Positions 57,367 to 64,000 of a stretch of DNA of 64,000 nt are shown piece by piece; the first letter of the stretch is position 1; each line of letters opens with the position of its first letter. This stretch comes from Selaginella moellendorffii (taxonomy: Eukaryota > Streptophyta > Lycopodiopsida > Selaginellales > Selaginellaceae). The notes beneath the pieces were generated by a model that did no database searches, was not told the origin of the DNA, and saw nothing but the letters and a program-made list of their open reading frames with translations. The DNA lies in contig NW_003314294.1 in assembly GCF_000143415.4 (NCBI RefSeq), positions 1,391,812 to 1,455,811 of the forward strand, given 5' to 3'. Position numbers and translations under genes: made by a program.

Positions 57367-58522
57367 TATAAGGAACCAACTCGCCGAGGTGTCGTAGGCT
57401 AAAGGAACCCCGAAAGCATGACCAAAATGACAAAGAGTTCATCGGATGGGACCAAGTCGAAGATCGAGTCCAAGACCGACTCTAGGACTGAGTTCGAGAT
57501 AGAGTCCGGAATCGAGTCCGAGACCGACTCGGGGACCGAGTTAGAGTCCGAGTTCAAGACCGAGTTCGAGACGGAGTCCGAGATCCGAAATTGGGCCGAA
57601 ATTGGGTCCGAGACCGAGTCCGAGGTCGAGTCCGAGGTCGGGTCCGAGATCGGGTCCGAGATCGAGTCCGAGATCGAGTCCGAGACCGAATCCGAAATCG
57701 GGTCCGAGATCGAGCCAGAGACTAAGTCCAAATACTAATACGGGTCAAGGGGTGAAAGCCCAAAGCGTGCGTCTCCCAGGGGGGGGGGGGGGGGGGGGCT
57801 GCAGGGGGTTCCAAAAGTATAGTAGGGATAGTGAGGTCCAGGAACCAGTTTAGAATGGACTCTCCAGTGGGGCTCCCAAACTGACTTGAGGTTGGGACTG
57901 GGACTGAGGGACCTTGGGTGGGAGTAAGCATGGACTTGGTTGGTGCCGGAGGGGCCATCCAAGGAAGTGCTCAAGAGCAGCTCCCACTCCCGAAAGGGAA
58001 ACCGATTGCGGTGCTCCTGGCTCATGTGGAGTGGTGCCCCACTTGAGTACCATGCGGCTCATTGGTCCTCGCCCTTCCTAGGGGCTTGGGCCTTCCTTCG
58101 GGATGGAAGTGGGGGGCGAGAGGTACCCATACTGGGCTGCTAGGCCACGGTGTTTCACCCCGGCGTCCCGAAGCAAGTGTTGCACTCAAGACTTGGGATT
58201 TAGAGGGTCCCATGATCAAGTCTTGTGGTACCAAAGGATGTTAGGAACCTGGAAGCTTGGTGTGCTTGGCTGCTTGTGCTTGCGGGGAGTGTAGCCGAAC
58301 CTTAAGTCCAGTCTAACCCAGGGAGGGGGATTAGGAGTGATTTGGGAATCTGTGGATGGATGGCTAACATTCCGTTGCTCGTGCAGTGAGTAGTTGAGAC
58401 CAAGTAGGAGCTGGTACCATAGGCGAGAACCTTGGCAAGGGAACTTAGCAAAAGCCAAGGCGGTGTTGGACGGATAGACGAGGTAAGCTGGCAAATTGGA
58501 AAGGAAAAATTTGTGGCTTACA
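57367..58522 (+). repeat. 5' LTR (1156 bp) of the chromodomain Ty3/gypsy element
   Basis: It starts TATAAGGAACCAACTCG (TGTAAGG in the 3' copy) and ends GTGGCTTACA, so the intact ends are inverted TGTAAG/CTTACA. It carries a GAGTCCGAGATC-type minisatellite, a G run of about 20 (57780-57799) and no clear TATA box. The 3' LTR starts at 63747 with very high identity over the visible 250 bp, pointing to a fairly recent insertion. Confidence 0.85.
57460..57735 (+). repeat. Degenerate 12-bp minisatellite inside the LTR
   Basis: Tandem words GAGTCCGAGATC / GAGACCGAGTTC fill 275 bp. The open frames through it (Glu/Ser-rich on plus, Asp/Ser-rich on minus) are by-products of the period being a multiple of three. 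Confidence 0.8.
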
Positions 58523-58524
58523 AT

Positions 58525-58538
58525 TTGGTATCGGAGCC
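58525..58538 (+). promoter_or_regulatory. Primer-binding site, initiator-Met tRNA type
   Basis: TTGGTATCGGAGCC lies two bases inside the 5' LTR, a close variant of TTGGTATCAGAGC. Confidence 0.75.
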
Positions 58539-58581
58539 TTTATCTCAGTTCTAGCGAAGGATAGAGGCAGATTGCTGGGAG

Positions 58582-60222
58582 ATGGCAAGGGCAGGGCGTA
58601 AGCGAACCCAGGCAGAGACGGAACCTCCACCAGAGCTGGAGCCTCCGGTCGAACAAGATGCTATGGATGAGGAATCCTTGCATGAGGAGGACTCTAGTGA
58701 GGAAACTTCCAAACAGGAGTCCGGTGGCGAGGTTCGGTCGTCCAAGGCTCGATTGGATGTGCTAGAAGGACAGTTGGCACAGACCAATGCCCTGCTGGAA
58801 ACTCTCGTACGCAAGCTAAAGCGTGACGAGAGGCGGAAGAAAAAGAAAAAGACTGCGGATGCTGGCAGCGCAGAAGGTGCGGATCTTTCGGCCGGGACTG
58901 AGGCAAAACAAAACAAGGTTGAACAGACCAAAGTAGAATCAGTCCCTCAGGCAGTTCCGAAGTACAAACCAAAGCCCCCACCGGTCTTCAAGGGAGTGAA
59001 CGACTATAAAGTGGTGGAGGATTGGTTTTACGATATGGAGGACTACTTCCGAGCGTTGTGATTACCAAGCTCGGAGAAGGTCCCATGTGCAAAACCATAC
59101 TTGGCAGATAATGCCAAGTCTTGGTGGAGAACGACGGAGGCCAACGAAGGACCAGTGGCCACTTGGGACATGATGAAAGCGAGGATCCGCGCAACATACA
59201 TTCCTCCGAATGCCACTCTGCATCTGAGAGATGAGCTGAGTAGGCTGAAGCAGACTGGAACCATCCAGGAATATGTGAATGGGTTCATGGCAAAGAGGAT
59301 ACTTGTCACAGACATGGGGGATATGGATGTGTTCCATGCCTTCATATCAGGTTTGCAAACCTGGGCTCGCGGTGAGGTGATGCGGTGGAACCCGACCAAC
59401 TACAAGGAAGTGTTGGATGCGGCCATCAAGGTGCATTTCAACGATAACCTGCGAAAGGGGAACACGACGGGGTCGGGATCCACATTTAGCAAAGGGGCCA
59501 AACCAAGGGGAACGTATAGCAAGGGGAAATTCAAAAAGAGTTTCTCTAAGAATGAGTCCTCGGGGTTCCGGAAAGGCAAATCCGGTGGCCAGCGAGCGAG
59601 TATGTGGGGGAGTCAAGCAAAAAAAGACAAACCCACGGATAAGAAGGTCAAGTCATATAGCAGCGTGGGAAACAACGTATGCTACAACTGCGGCGAAGCG
59701 GGACACTTCTCGAGGGAATGTCCGTACCCGAAGAAGGCCAGAGCCAATATGGCCATCAAGTCGGGTGAAGTCCAAACTGAGGTATGTGATCCAGTCCCTA
59801 ACTCAAAGTTACTCATTACACGAGCAACTTTGGTAGAGAGTCGTTCGCGACATCTACTAGCACTCCGAGGGAAGCTCAGAGGTAGCTTTGTTAAGATCCT
59901 TATTGACACGGGTGCTTTGGATAATTTTGTGGCTGCAGACATAGTCCGGCAAGCCGGACTAACGGTGCAGTGGCTAGGCGAACCAAGGACTATAGAGTTT
60001 GTTCAAGGTAGCCAAAGCACCGATGAGGTACTTCGACAAGCGAGAGTCGAAGTGGGGACATGGAAAGTGGACATGGATTTCACCGTCTTGGACATGGCGG
60101 GATTTGACGTGATCTTCGGAATGGATTGGTTTAATCGGTTCGTGGTAGCCCTACATGGACAAGGTAGGAACCTTGTGGTATTGGCGAATGCCCAAGGAAG
60201 AAGATCTAGGGTGGAGGCCTAG
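58582..60222 (+). mobile_element. gag and protease of the chromodomain element
   Basis: The frame starts at 58582. An acidic N-terminus and coiled coil (SKARLDVLEGQLAQTNALLE) lead to the capsid part (YKVVEDWFYDMEDYFRAL, KSWWRTT, MKARIRATYIPPN). A CCHC knuckle follows (CYNCGEAGHFSRECP, about 59680). The protease has LIDTGALDNFVAADI (active-site DTG) and FDVIFGMDWFNRF. One TGA at 59059 interrupts gag, and a TAG at 60220 separates this from pol in the same frame. All catalytic and metal-binding residues are present. Gag packages the element RNA; protease cuts the polyprotein. Confidence 0.88.
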
Positions 60223-62029
60223 GATCTAAAGGTAGGGCAAAGTAAGGCCAAAGAGTCATGCTTAAACCTGGTTTCCACGAGAGGACAACTCACTAAAGGA
60301 ACTAAGGCAGCCTTTTTGTGCTTACTCTCGGTGAAGAGTGACAAAAAGACAAGAACAGAAGAAGTACCTTTAGTGATCCAGCTGGTGCTGGACCAATTCC
60401 AGGATACCATGCCGGGGGAGCTACCGGCGGGGTTGCCCCCCGCACGACTGATAGAACATAAGATTGAGCTGGTCGAGGGTGCTGAGGCGGTGGTTCGTCC
60501 ACCCTATCGATTGAACGAAAAAGAACTCGCGGAGCTCAAGAGCCAACTAGAGGAGTTGGTGGACAAAGGGTATGTTAAGTTGAGCAAGTCGCCGTATGGG
60601 GCGCCGGTGCTATTTGTGAAAAAGAAAGATGGATCTATGCGCATGTGCATAGACTACCGGTTGCTCAACAAGTATACCAAGAAGAACAAGTACCCTTTGC
60701 CAAGGATCGAGGACCTGTTCGATGGCAAAATACTTCTCGAGGATTGACCTAAGGTCAGGATACTACCAGATCAGGGTAGCTGAGGAAGATGTCGAGAAGA
60801 CAACCTGTCGAATGAGGTATGGGAGCTTTGAGTTTCTGGTGATGCCCTTTGGGCTGTGCAATGCGTCGGCAACGTTTTCGGCGTTGATGAACCACATCTT
60901 TGTACCCTATCTGGATCACTTCGTGGTCGTCTATATCGACGATATCCTGATCTATAGCAAGACGCTAGAGGAGCATGCCGAACACTTGGCAAAGGTGTTT
61001 GAGAAACTAAGGGAACACAAATTGTATGCTAAAGAGAGCAAATGTGACTTTGCTCAACAAGAGGTAAAGTTTCTCGGGCATGTGGTGGGCCAGGACGGGC
61101 TCAAGGTGGACCTGGAGAAGGTCCAAGCGATCCAGGAATGAGAGCGACCTTCGAATGTACATGAGTTGAGGGCGTTCTTGGGGCTATGCAACTACTATCG
61201 AAAGTTTATCAGACACTATTCGAGAGTAGCCCTGCCCTTAACGGACCAAACAGGAAAAGGGAAGATGGTATGGATGGCGGAATGCGAGGCGGCATTCGTC
61301 CACCTCAAAGGGAAGTTGAGGAAGGCTCCGGTGTTGGCATTACCAGATTTTGGTAAGGACTTTGAGGTAGACACGGATGCTTCGGACTTTGCGTTGGGCG
61401 CAGTTTTGAAGCAAGACAACCATCCAGTAGCGTTCTTCTCGAAGAAGTTGGACAAGGCTCAACAGAAGTGGCCTGCCCATGAGAAGGAATTGTTTGCGGT
61501 GGTCAAGGCGCTCAAGGAGTGGCGACACTACCTTGGGAGACACTTCAAGGTTTACACGGACAATGTGGCAACGAAACACTTCTTGTCACAGCCCGACCTG
61601 AGAGGGAAACAAGGTCGGTGGGCCAATGCCTTAGCCGAGTTTGATTGCGAGATTCTGTACAAGCTTGGGAAGAGCAACATCGTGGCAGATGCGCTAAGTC
61701 GAAAAGCGAGCTTGAGGTTGGCGATCTCCAGCGCAACAGCAACCTTCTGGGACGATGTGCGGACAGCATATCAGAACGATGGTCTAGCACAAGAAGTGTT
61801 GTTGAGGAATCTGGAGGCACGGGAAGCTCACCAGAGAGGTGAGCTGCCGACGGAAGAGAAAACGGGCTATGCGGAACGCAACGGACTCATTTATTACAAG
61901 CAAACGAGGGTGTATGTTCCAGAAGGGGAACTAAGGAAGGTAGCCTTAGAAGAGTGTCATGACGGACCTCTTGCGGGACACGGCGGAGTGCCCAAGACGA
62001 TGGGCTTACTCAAGAGGAAGTACCATTAG
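60223..62029 (+). mobile_element. Reverse transcriptase, RNase H and integrase start of the same element
   Basis: RT begins with [20 protein letters not shown] and has [49 protein letters not shown] and [14 protein letters not shown] (active-site YIDD). RNase H has DTDASDFALGAVLKQ, ELFAVVKALKEWRHYL and NIVADALSRK. The integrase zinc finger begins at GPLAGHGGVPKTMGLL. Damage: a frameshift near 60735, probably a few bases lost before KYFSRIDL; a TGA at 61139 where W is expected (EWERP); and a TAG at 62027 (KYHW). Otherwise complete. Confidence 0.88.
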
Positions 62030-62444
62030 TCAGATATGGCTAAGGACGTCCAAGACTATATAAAGACATGTCCAACATGTCAGCAGGTCAAAGCCGTGAC
62101 TAAGGCTGGTGGGGGCTTGTTGCAAAGCATCCCAATTCCAGATCGTCCGTGGAAATGTCTTACGATGGACTTCATCACGGGACTACCCCCAAGCGAGGGG
62201 TTCGATGCGATATTAGTGGTGGTGGATCAATTTTCGAAGATGGCACATTTCATACCCACCACAACGGATGTGGATGCGGAAGGTGTGGTGAAGCTGTTCT
62301 TCGAACAAGTAGTTCGAGTGCGGGGAAGGCCAGAAGAGATTATCTCAGATCGAGATAAGATCTTCACTAGTAGGTTCTGGAGGACCCTCCTGGAACAGTA
62401 TCGCACCAAGTTGAAATTCAGCACAGCCTATCACCCACAGACAG

Positions 62445-62491
62445 GTATAGGGTATTAAGTCAAGTTTGGTGGCCCTAACACTTCTTGACAG
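62445..62491 (+). other. Apparent spliceosomal intron in integrase (47 bp)
   Basis: GTATAGGG at the start and CTTCTTGACAG at the end, with a CTAAC branch-point match about 17 bases before the end. Removing it restores HPQTDGQTE exactly; retaining it brings an in-frame TAA and shifts the frame. Confidence 0.75.
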
Positions 62492-62909
62492 ACGGACAAA
62501 CGGAAAGGGTGAATAGGCAGCTGGAGGATTATTTGCGATGCTATGTCTCGGGAGACCAGACCAATTGGGTAAGTCATTTGGGACTTGCAGAAATGTGTTA
62601 TAACAACTCACCACATTCGAGTATCGGGGTGAGTCCATGGGAAGTCATCAATGGGCGAGCTATTGAAGGTTCTGTGGAACTCGGCGTGGCCGAGTATCAT
62701 GGAGAGCTACCCGTAGTGGAGGCATTCACGGCGGAAAGACTCAACATTTGGAATCTAGTGAGGGATTCCTTGGAACGGGCTCAACAAAGGCAGACCAAGT
62801 ACGCGAACTTAAAGCGCCAGGATGTAGAGTTCCAAGCTGGGGAGAAGGTGTGGCTGAACACCAAGAACCTCAGGCTACCAAGTGGGATCAGCAGAAAGTT
62901 GACCCAAAG

Positions 62910-62961
62910 GTAAAAATGCATGTATTCCTGTAAATGAATTGATCTTGAGTTCCTTAAGCAG
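62910..62961 (+). other. Second apparent intron in integrase (52 bp)
   Basis: AAAG/GTAAAAATG donor and TTAAGCAG/G acceptor. Removal joins LTQR to FAGPYE in frame, as the intron-less family at 7.5-12 kb has LLLR next to YVGPYW. Confidence 0.75.
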
Positions 62962-63343
62962 GTTCGCGGGGCCTTATGAGATCGAGGCACGAATCGGTAA
63001 AGTGGCTTACCGACTCCGACTTCCTCCAGAGATGGGGAAGATGCACCCAGTGTTCCACGTGAACTTACTCAAGCCGTACTTTGAGGATCCGCTTCGCAAG
63101 GACTAAGTAAGACCCTTACCTGAGGTTATCCAAGGGGAAGAGGAATACGAAGTTGAGGCCATCCTCAATGCGCGCAAGAGCAAACGACAAGGACGCGAGG
63201 TGAGAGAGTTCCATGTGAAGTGGAAAGGATTTCCACACTGCGAAGCAACATGGGAACCGGAGAAGAACCTAGCGAACGCGCGAGATCTAGTGGAGGAATT
63301 TCTGCAAGGCAGAACTCTATGTACTTATGCAAAGTTCAATTAA

Positions 63344-63746
63344 AAATATCAATTTGCAAAGTTGAGCAAGTGGCATATGTTGGGACCCGAAGGAGCGCCG
63401 AAGGTAAGCTAATTAGCATGGGTTAGCTAGGTCGACCAGGCGTAGGGAGCTACGCCCGACTCCCTGCGGGGATGTCGAATCCGTAGACGTATTCTACGGA
63501 GGTTGGGTTCGAGTCCCAACCCCCTAGTAAAGCAAGGCTGGGTTCAAGTCCCGACCCCATACTAGGGCGTGGTGAGGGGAGGAGTATAGGGACACCTATA
63601 TTCCGTTGTCATGGGCTCTTGGCCGGGGAGGCTAACTTAGGCACACCGCTAAGTGGGGGGATGCCCCCGGAGACATGGTCAACAAGTTGTAGGATAAAAC
63701 GAGACGTTCGATGTGGGCATCGAACTTCTTCTATGGGTGGTGGAGT
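63344..63746 (+). other. 3' untranslated part with tRNA-like folded segment
   Basis: From 63441 to 63519 four hairpins follow each other: CGTAG/CTACG (63441-63454), CCCG/CGGG (63455-63470), CCGTAGA/TCTACGG (63481-63499) and a T-arm-like TTGGG-TTCGAGT-CCCAA (63503-63519). GGTTCGAGTCC at 63506 and GGTTCAAGTCC at 63541 match the pol III B box, and TAGCTAGGTCGACC near 63424 resembles an A box. A matching acceptor stem was not found, so it is not a working tRNA gene. It may be a tRNA- or SINE-derived insertion. Confidence 0.5.
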
Positions 63747-64000
63747 TGTAAGGAACCAACTCGCCGAGGTGTCATAGGCTAAAGGAACCCTGAAAGCATG
63801 ACCAAAATGACAAAGAGTTCCTCGGATGGGACCAAGTCGAAGATCGAGTCCAAGACCGACTCTAGGACCGAGTTCGAGATAGAGTCCGGAATCGAGTCCG
63901 AGACCGACTCGGGGACTGAGTTCGAGTCCGAGACCGAGTTCGAGACGGAGTCTGAGATCCGAAATCGTGTCTGAGTTCGAGACGGAGTCTGAGATCCGAA
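63747..64000 (+). repeat. 3' LTR of the chromodomain element, cut by the window end
   Basis: It begins TGTAAGGAACCAACTCG and repeats 57367-57600 with few differences. A purine-rich GGGTGGTGGAG lies directly before it as polypurine tract. Confidence 0.88.

Larger units (their letters stand above)
62030..63343 (+). mobile_element. Integrase and chromodomain, split by two apparent introns
   Basis: The integrase continues with CPTCQQVKAVTKAGGGLLQS, LTMDFITGLPPSEGFDAILV (first D), and SDRDKIFTSRFW (second D), up to AYHPQT. A 47-bp intron follows (62445-62491), then DGQTERVNRQLEDYL. The frame runs to SGISRKLTQR, where a 52-bp intron (62910-62961) leads to FAGPYEIEARIGKVAYRL and HPVFHVNLLKPYF. After a TAA near 63104 the chromodomain follows: YEVEAILNARKSKRQ, EFHVKWKGFPHCEATWEP. 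It ends at the TAA at 63341. The chromodomain steers insertion into heterochromatin in this clade. Confidence 0.85.

Noticed and set aside
57399-57853. Glu/Ser-rich, Asp/Ser-rich and Pro/Ser-rich frames
   Set aside because: Products of the 12-bp minisatellite inside an LTR.

Overview
This is nuclear DNA from a land plant, most likely a lycophyte such as Selaginella. The single-copy genes have very short GT-AG introns (about 45-70 bp). They include plant plastid proteins (LIL3, a plastid RsmD-type methyltransferase) and a SAS-4/CPAP-like basal-body protein, a family known from organisms that build flagella. Such a protein fits a seedless plant with swimming sperm. The species call is an inference from these traits.

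Layout. (1) 1-3785: pseudogene debris, chiefly an inverted, decayed copy of two neighbouring genes found intact at 26-31 kb. (2) 3.9-18.1 kb: relics of Ty3/gypsy chromoviruses in both orientations with several LTR copies, an assembly gap (13321-14240), a LINE relic, and a delimited hAT-type non-autonomous element (18088-18903). (3) 19.1-31.0 kb: a compact gene island of six genes in the order LRR receptor kinase (+), coiled-coil membrane protein (-), RsmD-like methyltransferase (+), LIL3 (-), SAS-4/CPAP-like (+), exostosin GT47 (+). It has two head-to-head pairs separated by only 50 and 154 bp. (4) 31.8-33.4 kb: a second, AT-rich relic of the chromovirus family in (2). (5) About 33.4-44.7 kb: a region bracketed by near-identical 29-bp inverted repeats. 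It holds a decayed MULE-type transposase with a SWIM zinc finger, short unrecognised genes, a decayed minus-strand gene, and a nested LTR element with a 107-bp GC-rich minisatellite. (6) 44.8-50.7 kb: a decayed Ty3/gypsy element with an RNase H domain upstream of the reverse transcriptase and a tRNA-Trp-type primer-binding site. (7) 50.8-56.0 kb: LTR remnants, a 162-bp solo LTR with target-site duplication, and 3.7 kb without coding potential. (8) 56.0-57.4 kb: a truncated cyclophilin gene. (9) 57.4-64.0 kb: a nearly complete chromodomain Ty3/gypsy element whose integrase region contains two apparent spliceosomal introns. It also has a tRNA-like folded 3' segment, and its 3' LTR is cut by the window edge.

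Most of the window is decayed transposon DNA in which TAG stops predominate, as expected if methylated CAG sites deaminate. The genes of the island are unrelated in function: signalling, plastid ribosome maturation, chlorophyll-enzyme anchoring, basal-body assembly and cell-wall glycan synthesis. The strongest candidates for something new are the intron-bearing integrase, the upstream RNase H, the fused inverted duplication and the MULE-bracketed block.
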